A DNA stretch of 64,000 bases from Nocardioides sp. Root1257. GTDB taxonomy: Bacteria > Actinomycetota > Actinomycetes > Propionibacteriales > Nocardioidaceae. The stretch spans positions 248,001 to 312,000 of the forward strand of contig NZ_LMDV01000009.1 of NCBI RefSeq assembly GCF_001425175.1, in the 5' to 3' direction. This document shows positions 45,866 through 54,897 of the stretch, one piece after another. Each line of letters begins with the position of its first letter. The first letter of the stretch is position 1. The position numbers and the translations under genes were made by a program. The notes beneath the pieces are model-generated. The model did no database searches. It was given only the letters and a program-made list of their open reading frames with translations, and was not told the origin of the DNA.

Positions 45866-46950
45866 CGCTCCCGCAGCCGCTTGGCGACCTTGGTGACCCG
45901 CGCACTGAGGTGCTCGTCGGGGTCGTCGCGCCGGGCGGCCTCCTCGATCATCGCGACCAGGGCGTCGAGCGCCGCGTCGGCGACGTCACGGGGCCGGGCC
46001 CGGTCCGGGTTGAGCCAGACCGCGTCGGCCGGCGGACGCACCGGACGCAGGTCGTCGAGGTCGCCGACCACGTCGACGCCGGAGCCGATGATCCACTCCC
46101 GCCAGGAGTCCGCGATCTCGTCGGCCCAGTCGTAGCACGGGGGCGGCAGGGTGAGCCGGTCCGTGTTCTTGCCCGCGGCGAGCGTGTCGTGGACGAGCAG
46201 CTGGCGCACCAGGGCGCGGTAGTCGGCGTGGTCCACGTCCGCGCGCCGGAGCCGGGTGTTGAGGCGGCGCAGCATCGCGCTCTCGGCGACCCCGATCGAC
46301 GGGTTGCGGCGGACGCTGTCGAGCGGCGCCCAGGCCGGGTCCACCCCGACCGCCCGGCAGAAGCGGCGCCACAGCTCGCCGTGCGGCGCGCCGGGCTGCG
46401 GCACCGTGACGACGTGGACCTGGTCGGGCGGCAGCTGGCGGCTCCACCGCTCGAGGACCTGGGTGACGCCCTGGACCTGCCAGAATGACTGCGCGACGCC
46501 GGTGCGGGTCTTCTGGATCCGGCGGACGAACTTGCCGTACGACAGGCGGCGCTGGTGCTTGAGCCGCTCCTGCCACTCCGCGGGCACCTGGCGCGCGATG
46601 TCGCGGGCGGTCAGCACCACGTGGATCTGGGCCGGCGCGAGCGACGTGACCGCCCGCTCGACCTGCTCACGGGTGGCGCCCGCGAGGATCTCGTGGCTGA
46701 TCACGACGGTGCCGTGCGCGCGTCGGGTCCGCTTGACCAGGGCGTCCCACTCGCCCTTCGAGTCGGCGAGCAGGCCGCCCCACGGACGCTCGACGAGGTC
46801 GAGGGCGGCGTGGAACATGTCGGCGCGCAGGCCGATCGGGTAGCGGACGTCGTGGCGGGCCAGGGCCGCCCGGTTCAGCGCGAGCCGGTCCTGGATGTAG
46901 GTGGTCCCGGTCTTGGGCGAACCCACATGGAGGTAGACGACGTCGGCCAT
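45862..46950 (-). CDS. Sulfotransferase-family protein
   Basis: The 362-residue protein starts at ATG 46950. The PAPS loop YLHVGSPKTGTTYIQDRL is at residues 6-23 and the second site IHVVLTARDIARQVPAEW is near residue 118. VRRNPSIGVAE and the C-terminal GVDVVGDLDDLRPV follow the same pattern as its neighbour 1 kb away. It is 26 bp downstream of the HMG-CoA lyase gene on the same strand, so it may be transcribed with the leucine operon or have its own promoter. Sulfate acceptor unknown. Confidence 0.8.
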   Translation of the reverse strand: MADVVYLHVGSPKTGTTYIQDRLALNRAALARHDVRYPIGLRADMFHAALDLVERPWGGLLADSKGEWDALVKRTRRAHGTVVISHEILAGATREQVERAVTSLAPAQIHVVLTARDIARQVPAEWQERLKHQRRLSYGKFVRRIQKTRTGVAQSFWQVQGVTQVLERWSRQLPPDQVHVVTVPQPGAPHGELWRRFCRAVGVDPAWAPLDSVRRNPSIGVAESAMLRRLNTRLRRADVDHADYRALVRQLLVHDTLAAGKNTDRLTLPPPCYDWADEIADSWREWIIGSGVDVVGDLDDLRPVRPPADAVWLNPDRARPRDVADAALDALVAMIEEAARRDDPDEHLSARVTKVAKRLRER

Positions 46951-46976
46951 GTCGAGGATTCTGCCGCAGGCCCCGG

Positions 46977-47900
46977 CTACGCGAGCGCGCGGACGACCGC
47001 CGAGGGGCTCGGCCGGCCGAGGTGCCCCGCCATCCAGACGCTGGTGTCGACCACCTGCTGGAGGTCGACACCGCACTCGATGCCGAGGCCGCGCAGCATC
47101 CAGACCAGGTCCTCGGTCGCGAGGTTGCCGGTGGCGCTCTCGGCGTAGGGGCAGCCGCCGAGCCCGCCGGCGCTCGCGTCGTACGTCGTGATGCCGGCGC
47201 GCAGCGCGGAGAGCGTGTTCGCGAGCGCCTGCCCGTAGGTGTCGTGGAAGTGCATCGCGAGCTGGTCGGTGCCCATGCCGGCCCGGCCGAACGCGTCGAC
47301 GAGGGCGGTCACGTGCCCGGCGGTGCCGACGCCGATGGTGTCGCCGAGGCTGAGCTGGCTGGCGCCGAGGTCGAAGAGCCGCTTGCCGACGCTGACGACC
47401 TGGTCGACGGGCACGCCGCCCTCCCACGGGTCGCCGAAGCACATGGACACGTAGGCGCGGACGTCGAGACCGGCGTCGCGGGCGCGACGGACGGTCGGCT
47501 CGAACATGGCGAACTGCTCGTCGAGGCTCCGGTTGAGGTTCTTCTGCGCGAAGGTCTCGGTCGCGGAGCCGAAGATCGCGACGTGCCGGGCGCCGAGCTC
47601 GAGGGCCCGGTCGAGGCCGCGCTCGTTGGGGACGAGCACGGGGCAGTCCCGGCCGGCCTCGCCCAGCAGCTCCATCAGGTCGGCGGCGTCGGCGAGCTGG
47701 GGCACCCATTGCGGGTGCACGAAGCTGGTGGCCTCGACGATCGGCAGGCCGGCGGCGAGGAGACGGCGTACGAACTCGGCCTTCACGTCGGTGGGGACGA
47801 GGGCCTTCTCGTTCTGGAGCCCGTCGCGCGGGCCGACCTCGTAGATCGTGACCCGGTCGGGCAGGCCGTCGGCTCGGACGGTCATGGGCAGGTCACTCAT
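46977..47900 (-). CDS. mvaB: Hydroxymethylglutaryl-CoA lyase
   Basis: The 307-residue TIM-barrel enzyme has VGPRDGLQNEK at residues 22-32 (metal and catalytic residues) and the Cys loop GLGGCPYAESATGN near residue 255. It splits HMG-CoA to acetoacetate and acetyl-CoA, the last step of leucine catabolism. ATG 47900 overlaps the upstream carboxylase stop by 8 bp; ATG 47885 is an alternative. Confidence 0.95.
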   Translation of the reverse strand: MSDLPMTVRADGLPDRVTIYEVGPRDGLQNEKALVPTDVKAEFVRRLLAAGLPIVEATSFVHPQWVPQLADAADLMELLGEAGRDCPVLVPNERGLDRALELGARHVAIFGSATETFAQKNLNRSLDEQFAMFEPTVRRARDAGLDVRAYVSMCFGDPWEGGVPVDQVVSVGKRLFDLGASQLSLGDTIGVGTAGHVTALVDAFGRAGMGTDQLAMHFHDTYGQALANTLSALRAGITTYDASAGGLGGCPYAESATGNLATEDLVWMLRGLGIECGVDLQQVVDTSVWMAGHLGRPSPSAVVRALA

Positions 47901-49779
47901 CGGGCTGCACCTCCATCTCGACCTCCAGCAGGGTCGCACCGAGCGCGACCTGCGCACCGGTGGTCGCGGCCAGCGCGGTGACGGTGCCGTCGAACGGCGC
48001 CTTGAGCGACAGCTCCATCTTCATCGCCTCGAGGACGACGAGCACCTGGCCGGCCTCGACGCGGTCGCCGTCGGCCACGCGTACGTCGAGGATGGTGCCG
48101 GGCATGGGCGAGGTGATCGTGCCGTCGCCGACGTCGGCCGCGTGGTCGCCGAAGACGTCGGGCCGCTCGAAGGCGAACCGCTGGCCCCGGTAGGACACCT
48201 CCGCGACGTGCGGCTGCACGTTGACGACGGCGACGTGGCGGGTGCCGCCGACGGCGAGCACCAGCGTGTGGTCGGCGGCCGACACCTGCCGGACCTCGGT
48301 CCCGTCGACGGTCCCGCGGGCGCGGTCGACGACGACCGGGCGGTCGAGCTCGACGATGGTCGGCGCCGGGTCGGCGCCCGAGCGCCAGCCGTCGGACTGG
48401 AAGGGGTGGCCCGCGTCGACGACCGCGGTGAGCATCGCGCTCACCCAGGCCACGAAGATCCGCGGCAGCTCGTCGTCGGGCTTCTCGACCACTGCCGTGT
48501 CGAGCCAGGCCGTGTCGATCGTGGCGTCGCGGAACTCGTCGCTGGCCGCCAGCGCCCGCAGGAACCCGGTGTTGGTGGTGAGGCCGAGGATCGCGGTCCG
48601 GTCGAGGGCGTCGACCAGGGCTCGGCGCGCGTCCTCCCGCGTCGCTCCGTGAGCGATGACCTTGCCGAGCATCGGGTCGTACGACGTGCTCACCACCTGC
48701 TCCGGCTCGAGCGCGTGGTCGACCCGCACCCCGGCCGGCCAGCGCACGATGCTCGTCGCACCGGCCTGGGGCAGGAAGCCGCCGAACGAGTCCTCGGCGT
48801 ACACCCGCGCCTCGATGGCGTGGCCGGTGACGGTGACGTCGGCCTGGGTGATGGGCAGCGGCTCACCGGCGGCCACCCGCAGCTGGAGCTCGACCAGGTC
48901 CAGCCCCGTGATGGCCTCGGTGACCGGGTGCTCGACCTGGAGGCGGGTGTTCATCTCCAGGAAGTAGGCCTCGCCGGTGTCGGCGTCGAGCAGGAACTCG
49001 ACGGTGCCGGCGTTCTCGTAGCCGACGTGCCTGCTGAGCGCGACCGCGCTGCTCGTGACGAGCTCGCGTATCTCCGGGGTGATGGTCGGCGCGGGCGCCT
49101 CCTCCAGCACCTTCTGGTGGCGGCGCTGGGTGGAGCAGTCGCGCTCGAAGAGGTGCACGACGTTGCCGTGGGCGTCTGCCAGCACCTGGACCTCGATGTG
49201 ACGGCCGTGCTCGACGTACTTCTCGACGAGCATCGTGTCGTCGCCGAACGACGACAGCGCCTCGCGCCTGGCCGCGGCCACGGCGTCGTCGTACTCCTCG
49301 GCGGAGCGGACGACGCGCATGCCCTTGCCGCCGCCACCGGCGGCGGCCTTCACGAGCACCGGGTAGCTCGCGTCGTCGGTCGGCTCGCCCTGCGGCACCA
49401 CCGGCACGCCCGCGGCGATCGCGATCTCGCGGGCCGCGTCCTTGCGGCCCATCCGGTCCATCACGTCGGCGGACGGGCCGACCAGCTTGATGCCGGCCGT
49501 CTCGAGCGCGCGGGCGAAGGCGGCCCGCTCGGAGAGGAAGCCGTAGCCGGGGTGGACCGCGTCGGCGCCGACCTGCTGGGCCGCGGCGACGACGGAGTCG
49601 ATGTCGAGATAGCTCGGGACGCGCACCGCGTCGTCGGCGGCGCGCACGTGCGGGGCGTCCGCGTCGAGGTCGGTGAAGAGCGCGATCGTGCGGATGCCCA
49701 TGGCCGTGGCCGTGCGCATGACGCGGAGCGCGATCTCGCCACGGTTGGCGACGAGGAGGGTCTTCACGCTGCTGCTCAT
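47893..49779 (-). CDS. Biotin-dependent acyl-CoA carboxylase alpha subunit (methylcrotonoyl-CoA type)
   Basis: The 628-residue protein holds a biotin carboxylase domain (LLVANRGEIALRVMRTA, KAAAGGGGKGMR ATP-grasp loop, EMNTRLQVEHPVTE) and a C-terminal biotinyl domain with EAMKMEL, biotinylated Lys587. With the carboxyltransferase upstream and HMG-CoA lyase downstream, 3-methylcrotonoyl-CoA is the likely substrate, as in leucine degradation. ATP-dependent biotin carboxylation occurs here. Seven bases separate it from the beta subunit. Confidence 0.92.
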   Translation of the reverse strand: MSSSVKTLLVANRGEIALRVMRTATAMGIRTIALFTDLDADAPHVRAADDAVRVPSYLDIDSVVAAAQQVGADAVHPGYGFLSERAAFARALETAGIKLVGPSADVMDRMGRKDAAREIAIAAGVPVVPQGEPTDDASYPVLVKAAAGGGGKGMRVVRSAEEYDDAVAAARREALSSFGDDTMLVEKYVEHGRHIEVQVLADAHGNVVHLFERDCSTQRRHQKVLEEAPAPTITPEIRELVTSSAVALSRHVGYENAGTVEFLLDADTGEAYFLEMNTRLQVEHPVTEAITGLDLVELQLRVAAGEPLPITQADVTVTGHAIEARVYAEDSFGGFLPQAGATSIVRWPAGVRVDHALEPEQVVSTSYDPMLGKVIAHGATREDARRALVDALDRTAILGLTTNTGFLRALAASDEFRDATIDTAWLDTAVVEKPDDELPRIFVAWVSAMLTAVVDAGHPFQSDGWRSGADPAPTIVELDRPVVVDRARGTVDGTEVRQVSAADHTLVLAVGGTRHVAVVNVQPHVAEVSYRGQRFAFERPDVFGDHAADVGDGTITSPMPGTILDVRVADGDRVEAGQVLVVLEAMKMELSLKAPFDGTVTALAATTGAQVALGATLLEVEMEVQPDE

Positions 49780-49786
49780 CGGCGCA

Positions 49787-51322
49787 TCACATCCGGAAGA
49801 CGCCGTAGGACGGCGTCGGGGTCGGGGCATTCGCGGCGGCCGCGAGGCCGAGTCCGAGGACGCGTCGGGTGTCGGCGGGGTCGATGATGCCGTCGTCCCA
49901 GAGGCGGGCCGTGGCGTAGTAGGGCGAGCCCTGCGTCTCGTACTGCTCGCGGATCGGCGCCTTGAAGTCCTCGTCGTCGGGCTTGCCGGCGACGGTCGCG
50001 AGGACCGAGGCGGCCTGCTCGCCACCCATCACCGAGATCCGCGCATTGGGCCACATCCAGAGGAAGCGCGGGTCGTAGGCGCGCCCGCACATGCCGTAGT
50101 TGCCGGCGCCGAAGGAGCCGCCGATGACGACGGTGAACTTCGGGACGACCGAGCAGGCGACGGCCGTGACGAGCTTGGCGCCGTCCTTGGCGATGCCGCC
50201 GTTCTCGTACTCCTTGCCGACCATGAATCCGGAGATGTTCTGCAGGAAGACCAGCGGGATGCCGCGCTGGTTGCACAGCTCGATGAAGTGCGCGCCCTTG
50301 AGCGCGGACTCGCTGAAGAGGATGCCGTTGTTGGCCACGATGCCGACCGGGTGGCCCCAGATGTGCGCGAACCCGGTCACCAACGTCTCGCCGTACAGCT
50401 TCTTGAACTCGTGGAACCGGCTGCCGTCGACGACGCGGCGGATCACCTCGCGGACGTCGTACGGCGTCCGGGTGTCGGCGGGCACGACGTCGTACAGCGT
50501 GGACGGGTCCTCGTGGGGCTCCTCGACGGGAGCGAGCTCGTACGGCGCCCCAGCGGGCCGGCGCTCGAGCGTGCCGACGATGCTGCGGACGATCGCGAGG
50601 GCGTGCGCGTCGTCCTCGGCGAGGTGGTCGACGACGCCGGACGTACGGGCGTGGACGTCGCCGCCACCGAGCTCCTCGGCGGTGACGATCTCGCCGGTCG
50701 CGGCCTTCACCAGCGGCGGGCCGCCGAGGAAGATCGTGCCCTGGTTGCGCACGATGACCGTCTCGTCGGACATCGCCGGCACGTACGCGCCACCGGCGGT
50801 GCACGAGCCCATCACGCTCGCGATCTGCGGGATCCCCTGCGCGGACAGGTTGGCCTGGTTGAAGAAGATCCGCCCGAAGTGCTCGCGGTCCGGGAACACC
50901 TCGTCCTGCATCGGCAGGAACGCGCCACCGGAGTCGACGAGGTAGATGCAGGGCAGCCGGTTCTCGGCCGCGACGGTCTGCGCGCGCAGGTGCTTCTTGA
51001 CGGTCAACGGGTAGTAGGTGCCGCCCTTGACGGTCGCGTCGTTGGCGACCACGACCACCTCGCGGCCGCTGACCCGGCCGATGCCGGTCACGACGCCGGC
51101 ACTGGGGACGGGCGACTCGCCGGGGCCGCCGTACATGCCCGTCGCGGCGAGCGGGCTGAGCTCCAGGAACGGGCTGCCCGGGTCGAGCAGCCGGTCGACC
51201 CGGTCGCGGACCAGCAGCTTGCCGCGGTCGGTGTGCTTGGTCCGGGCCGCCTCGCTGCCGCCCTGCCGCGCAGCGGCGAGCCGCTCGCGCAGGTCGTCCA
51301 CGAGCTCCTTCATGTGGGTCAC
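49787..51322 (-). CDS. Acyl-CoA carboxylase beta subunit, carboxyltransferase (methylcrotonoyl-CoA type)
   Basis: The 511-residue carboxyltransferase has [22 protein letters not shown], the N-terminal acyl-CoA region [16 protein letters not shown] and the C-terminal oxyanion region [20 protein letters not shown]. It moves CO2 from biotin to the acyl-CoA. The start is GTG 51322; ATG 51313 is an alternative. A TetR-type palindrome lies 7 bp upstream. It is the first gene of an operon continuing with the alpha subunit and HMG-CoA lyase. Confidence 0.93.
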   Translation of the reverse strand: MTHMKELVDDLRERLAAARQGGSEAARTKHTDRGKLLVRDRVDRLLDPGSPFLELSPLAATGMYGGPGESPVPSAGVVTGIGRVSGREVVVVANDATVKGGTYYPLTVKKHLRAQTVAAENRLPCIYLVDSGGAFLPMQDEVFPDREHFGRIFFNQANLSAQGIPQIASVMGSCTAGGAYVPAMSDETVIVRNQGTIFLGGPPLVKAATGEIVTAEELGGGDVHARTSGVVDHLAEDDAHALAIVRSIVGTLERRPAGAPYELAPVEEPHEDPSTLYDVVPADTRTPYDVREVIRRVVDGSRFHEFKKLYGETLVTGFAHIWGHPVGIVANNGILFSESALKGAHFIELCNQRGIPLVFLQNISGFMVGKEYENGGIAKDGAKLVTAVACSVVPKFTVVIGGSFGAGNYGMCGRAYDPRFLWMWPNARISVMGGEQAASVLATVAGKPDDEDFKAPIREQYETQGSPYYATARLWDDGIIDPADTRRVLGLGLAAAANAPTPTPSYGVFRM

Positions 51323-51328
51323 CCCACC

Positions 51329-51350
51329 TAGGTTAGCGATCGTTAACCTA
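51329..51350. promoter_or_regulatory. TetR-type operator in the carboxylase/thioredoxin intergenic region
   Basis: A 22-bp near-palindrome matches its own complement at 20 of 22 positions, core GGTTA-N8-TAACC. It lies 7 bp from the carboxylase GTG and 50 bp from the thioredoxin ATG. The same core with the same spacing recurs at 51778-51795. Confidence 0.75.
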
Positions 51351-51399
51351 CGGGTCCACCGCTGGGAACATCCGTCGTCCTCCAGCCGTTGAGAACGGC

Positions 51400-51783
51400 A
51401 TGGCCACCACCGAGCTGACCGCGGACACCTTCGAGCAGACCGTCGTCGACAACGGCATCGTCCTCGTCGACTTCTGGGCGTCGTGGTGCGGCCCGTGCCG
51501 GCAGTTCGCCCCGGTCTACGAGGACGCGGCCGGTCGCCACGACGACGTCGTCTTCGGCAAGGTCGACACCGAGGCGGAGCAGTCCCTGGCGGCCGCCGCT
51601 CAGATCACCTCGATCCCGACGCTGATGGCCTTCCGCGACGGCATCCTGGTCTTCAGCCAGCCCGGCGCCCTCCCCGCGCCCGCGCTCGAGCAGGTGATCA
51701 CGGCGGTCAAGGACCTCGACATGGACGACGTACGCCGCCAGATCGCCGAGCAGCAGGGCGGACAGCAGCCCGAGCAGGGTTAA
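51400..51783 (+). CDS. Thioredoxin
   Basis: The 127-residue thioredoxin has [17 protein letters not shown] with the redox pair Cys30/Cys33, cis-Pro loop SIPTLMAF and a polar C-terminal tail. It reduces protein disulfides. It is divergent from the carboxylase operon and likely co-regulated through the 51329 operator. Its TAA stop lies inside the second operator copy, just upstream of tetR. Confidence 0.93.
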   Translation: MATTELTADTFEQTVVDNGIVLVDFWASWCGPCRQFAPVYEDAAGRHDDVVFGKVDTEAEQSLAAAAQITSIPTLMAFRDGILVFSQPGALPAPALEQVITAVKDLDMDDVRRQIAEQQGGQQPEQG

Positions 51784-51795
51784 CACCCACTAACC
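51778..51795 (+). promoter_or_regulatory. Second TetR-type operator, in front of tetR
   Basis: GGTTA, 8 bases and TAACC sit 9 bp upstream of the tetR start and overlap the thioredoxin stop codon. The half-sites and spacing match those at 51329-51350, suggesting autoregulation. Confidence 0.72.
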
Positions 51796-51803
51796 TGAGC
51801 GGC

Positions 51804-52346
51804 ATGAGCCGCAGGGACCAGATCCTGGAGACCGCAGCGGAGCTGTTCGCCCAGCGCGGCTACCACGGGGTCTCGGTGGCCGACCTGGGCGCGGCGTGCG
51901 GGATCTCCGGGCCGGCGCTCTACAAGCACTTCCCGTCGAAGCAGGCGATGCTCGCGGAGATGCTCGTGTCGATCAGCGAGGAGCTGCTCCGCGAGGGCCG
52001 GCGACGGGTCGCCGAGACGCCCGATCCCCAGGCCGCACTGGCCGCGCTGGTCGACTGGCACGTCGACTTCGCGCTGCGGCACCGGCCCCTGATCGTCGTC
52101 CAGGACCGCGACTGGGAGTCGCTGCCGGCCGAGGCACGCGAGCAGGTGCGCGCCCTGCAGCGCGAGTACGTCGACCTGTGGGCCGCCGAGCTCCGACTGC
52201 TCGACCCGGCCCTCGACCTGCCGACGGCGCGGTCGATGGCGCACGCCGCGTTCGGGCTGATCAACTCCACCCCGCACAGCGGGCTGCTGCCCGACGCCCG
52301 GATGCGGGAGCTGCTCAGCCGGATGGCGCTCGGCGCGCTGGGCTGA
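51804..52346 (+). CDS. TetR family regulator, probable repressor of the carboxylase operon
   Basis: The 180-residue protein has the TetR HTH RRDQILETAAELFAQRGYHG then VADLGAACGISGPALYKHF at residues ~3-47. The C-terminal ligand-binding domain has TADIR-like helices (DWHVDFALRHRPLIVVQDRD). Two matching palindromes, one at its own start and one at the carboxylase/thioredoxin promoters, point to a local regulon. An acyl-CoA inducer is inference from the operon content. Confidence 0.9.
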   Translation: MSRRDQILETAAELFAQRGYHGVSVADLGAACGISGPALYKHFPSKQAMLAEMLVSISEELLREGRRRVAETPDPQAALAALVDWHVDFALRHRPLIVVQDRDWESLPAEAREQVRALQREYVDLWAAELRLLDPALDLPTARSMAHAAFGLINSTPHSGLLPDARMRELLSRMALGALG

Positions 52347-52354
52347 CCTCGGCG

Positions 52355-54148
52355 TCAGCCGACGTAGACCCACGCTGCGGGCCGGAAGCCGGTGTCGTGC
52401 CCGAAGGCGACACCGCCCCCCTCCGCGAGCCCGAGGAGTCCGGCGCTCACGCCCGGCGAGAACCGTCGCCACCGGCCGCCGTCCAGCGTCCACAACGTCT
52501 GGTAGCCGTCGAAGCGGACGCAGTAGCCGCTGCCGCACGACAGCAGCGCCGGGTCTCCGGCAGCGCGCGCGGTGGTGCCGAACCGCGCCAGCAGGGTCCA
52601 CCTCCCGGCGGCGTACGTCCACTGCAGTCGGTCGTACTGCGCCGTGTCGTCGACGTCGCTCCCGCCGCTGTGGTGCACGTAGGAGCCCGTCGCCAGGCAG
52701 GTGCCCTGCGCGCTGCAGGCGAGGCGACGCACCACGACGCGCGGGTTCTGCGCCGCGTCCGACGGCAGCGCCGTCCGGGTCACGGTCCAGGTACCGGCCG
52801 TCGACCTGCTCCACAGGGCGCCCTGCCCGTCGCCGGCGGTGTCCGTGTAGCTGCCGACCGCGACGCACCCGCCGGACGCCGGACAGGCGACCTCGGCCAG
52901 GTGCCCCGTCCCCGCCTGGGCGCCCGCGGGCAGCGGCAGGTCGGTCGACGTCCAGGCACCGCCGGCGAGCGTCCAGAGCGCGGTGCCGCGCCCGCCGGTG
53001 ATCGTCAGGTCGATCGCCGCGAGGCACACCGCCGGCCCGCACGCGGTGGCGAAGTCCACCGTCTGTGCGTACGCCGGCCCGGTGGGCAGCGCGGTCGCCT
53101 CCCACCCCGTGCCGGTGAGCCGCCACACCACCCGGCGCGAGGTCAGGCCCGGGTTGGCGACGTAGAGCCCGCTCGCCGCGCAGTCGGCGCCCGGGCCGCA
53201 CGCCAGGCCCTCGACCGCACCGAGGTCGACGCGGGCTGCGTCGGCGGGCAGGGGTGCGCTCGCCACCGACCAGGTGCCGCCGGTCAGCGTCCAGAGCGCC
53301 GGGCGCGCGTTGCCCCCGAACTCGTAGGTGCCTCGTGCGGCGCAGACCGCGCCGGCGCAGGTGACGGCCCAGACGTCGCCGGTGGTGCCCGGGTCGGCAT
53401 CTGCCGGGACCGGCGCGGAGGTCACGGCCCAGCGACCGGCGGACCGGGCCCAGAGCAGGTCGGCGTCCTGGTCGCGCCCGTCGCGGTGCGCGGTGTAGAC
53501 GGCGTACGCCGCGCAGTGACCGGCGGCACCGCAGGAGACCTGCAGGGGGAACGGCGCGGCGTTGGTCGCCGCATCTGCCGGCACCGGCACGCGGGCGGCG
53601 GTCCAGCGGGTCCCGGTGAGCGTCCACGCCACAGCACCGTCGTTGCCCGATCGCTGGCGGTAGGTCCCGGTCGCCACGCAGTGCTGGTCGCTCCAGCAGG
53701 CCGCCGCCCGGAACGTCGGGGCCGCGGCGGCGTCCGTCGGGCGGGGCAGGGTCGACGCGACCCAGTCGGTGGCCCGGAACCGGAATCGACCGGTCCGCAC
53801 GACCTTCGACGTCCCGTGCCGCGTCACGACGCGCACCGGCACGACGCCGGCCGCGTGTGCGGGGGCGGTCACCACCAGGCGGGTCGCCGACCGCACCCGC
53901 ACCCGTAGCCCCGGGGTCCGGCCGAAGCGCACCGACGTGACCTTCGTGAAGTGCCGGCCCGTGACGGTCACCCGGGTGCCACCCGTCGTCGGCCCGGACG
54001 TCGACGACAGTCGTGTGACGACCGGGGGCGCGGTGGCGTGCGAGGCGGCTGGGGTCAGCGCGGCGGCCGGGACGGCGACCGCGACCGGGAGGGCGAGCAC
54101 CAGCGCGGAGGAGGTGGCGAGCAGCGTGCGGACTCGTGCAGCGATCAT
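52355..54148 (-). CDS. Secreted protein with IPT/TIG domain and Cys-paired repeats
   Basis: The protein has 597 residues. A signal peptide (residues 1-29) is followed at ~40-120 by an IPT/TIG Ig-like domain (SSTSGPTTGGTRVTVTGRHFTKVTSVRFG). Then come about eight repeats of ~60 residues, most with a CxxxxxCxAxGxY pattern (CWSDQHCVATGTY, CPASGGCVAVGSY, CSAQGTCLATGSY) and WTLTGGTW strands, giving a beta-propeller-like look. No catalytic site or anchor is visible. A binding role outside the cell is inference. GGGAG precedes ATG 54148. Confidence 0.85.
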   Translation of the reverse strand: MIAARVRTLLATSSALVLALPVAVAVPAAALTPAASHATAPPVVTRLSSTSGPTTGGTRVTVTGRHFTKVTSVRFGRTPGLRVRVRSATRLVVTAPAHAAGVVPVRVVTRHGTSKVVRTGRFRFRATDWVASTLPRPTDAAAAPTFRAAACWSDQHCVATGTYRQRSGNDGAVAWTLTGTRWTAARVPVPADAATNAAPFPLQVSCGAAGHCAAYAVYTAHRDGRDQDADLLWARSAGRWAVTSAPVPADADPGTTGDVWAVTCAGAVCAARGTYEFGGNARPALWTLTGGTWSVASAPLPADAARVDLGAVEGLACGPGADCAASGLYVANPGLTSRRVVWRLTGTGWEATALPTGPAYAQTVDFATACGPAVCLAAIDLTITGGRGTALWTLAGGAWTSTDLPLPAGAQAGTGHLAEVACPASGGCVAVGSYTDTAGDGQGALWSRSTAGTWTVTRTALPSDAAQNPRVVVRRLACSAQGTCLATGSYVHHSGGSDVDDTAQYDRLQWTYAAGRWTLLARFGTTARAAGDPALLSCGSGYCVRFDGYQTLWTLDGGRWRRFSPGVSAGLLGLAEGGGVAFGHDTGFRPAAWVYVG

Positions 54149-54246
54149 GTCGACTCCCGGTGCCACGGGAGCGCGACCGCGCCACCCAACGGGCCAGGGT
54201 GGCACCGGCGCCGACCCCGTTCATCACTCGACTTGGGGAACCGGTC

Positions 54247-54897
54247 TCAACCGGCCGGCTCGTCCTCGTCGAGGATCCGGGCGGCGTACAGCGCGGCCTC
54301 GACGGCGTGGTCGAGGTCGGCGTCCACCTCGATCGTCGACACCTGCCGCGCGTGCAGCCGGGCGAGCAGGTCGTCACGGGGCAGCCCACGCAGCTGGAAG
54401 AGCACGAACGGGTCCGCGTCGACCAGCCAGGCCAGCTGGTAGAGGACCGTCAGCGCGTGCACGCACGGGTCGGTCCAGTGGTCGCACCCGCAGGTCGAGC
54501 CGAGCTCGAACCCGCTCGGCAGCAGCTCCGCCCCCGCCTCGTCGGCCTGCTCGACCAGGTCGTGGGGCAGCTCGCCCGCCACCAGCGCGGCCACCCTGCC
54601 CGCGGCAGCGGCGACCGTCTCCACCAGCGCGGCCACGCCCGCGGCGTCGAGCACCGGCAGCGACCCCTCGACCGTCCAGAGGCCGCGTGCGTCGTCGACG
54701 GACGCGACGTACCGCCCCGACTCGGTCGCGATCTGCCCGACATGGCCGCCGCGGGCCAAGGTCCGGGCGGCGCGCAGGTCGGCCTCGGCGTACGACGCCT
54801 CCTCGACCGCGCGGACCCAGGCCTTGCCCCACCAGGTGGTGGCCCGTGCGGCTCCGCGCCGCTGCGGGACCCGGGGGTGGAGGACGGCGCCCGTCAT
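54247..54897 (-). CDS. SWIM zinc-finger protein
   Basis: The 216-residue protein has a SWIM zinc finger: Cys136, Cys138, Cys145 and His147 in STCGCDHWTDPCVHALTV. The N-terminal ~120 residues lack other motifs (TTWWGKAWVRAVEEASY). SWIM proteins of this type are regularly paired with SNF2 helicases in bacteria, as here (ATGA overlap with the helicase stop). It may bind nucleic acid or recruit the helicase. Function of the pair is unknown. Confidence 0.92.
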   Translation of the reverse strand: MTGAVLHPRVPQRRGAARATTWWGKAWVRAVEEASYAEADLRAARTLARGGHVGQIATESGRYVASVDDARGLWTVEGSLPVLDAAGVAALVETVAAAAGRVAALVAGELPHDLVEQADEAGAELLPSGFELGSTCGCDHWTDPCVHALTVLYQLAWLVDADPFVLFQLRGLPRDDLLARLHARQVSTIEVDADLDHAVEAALYAARILDEDEPAG

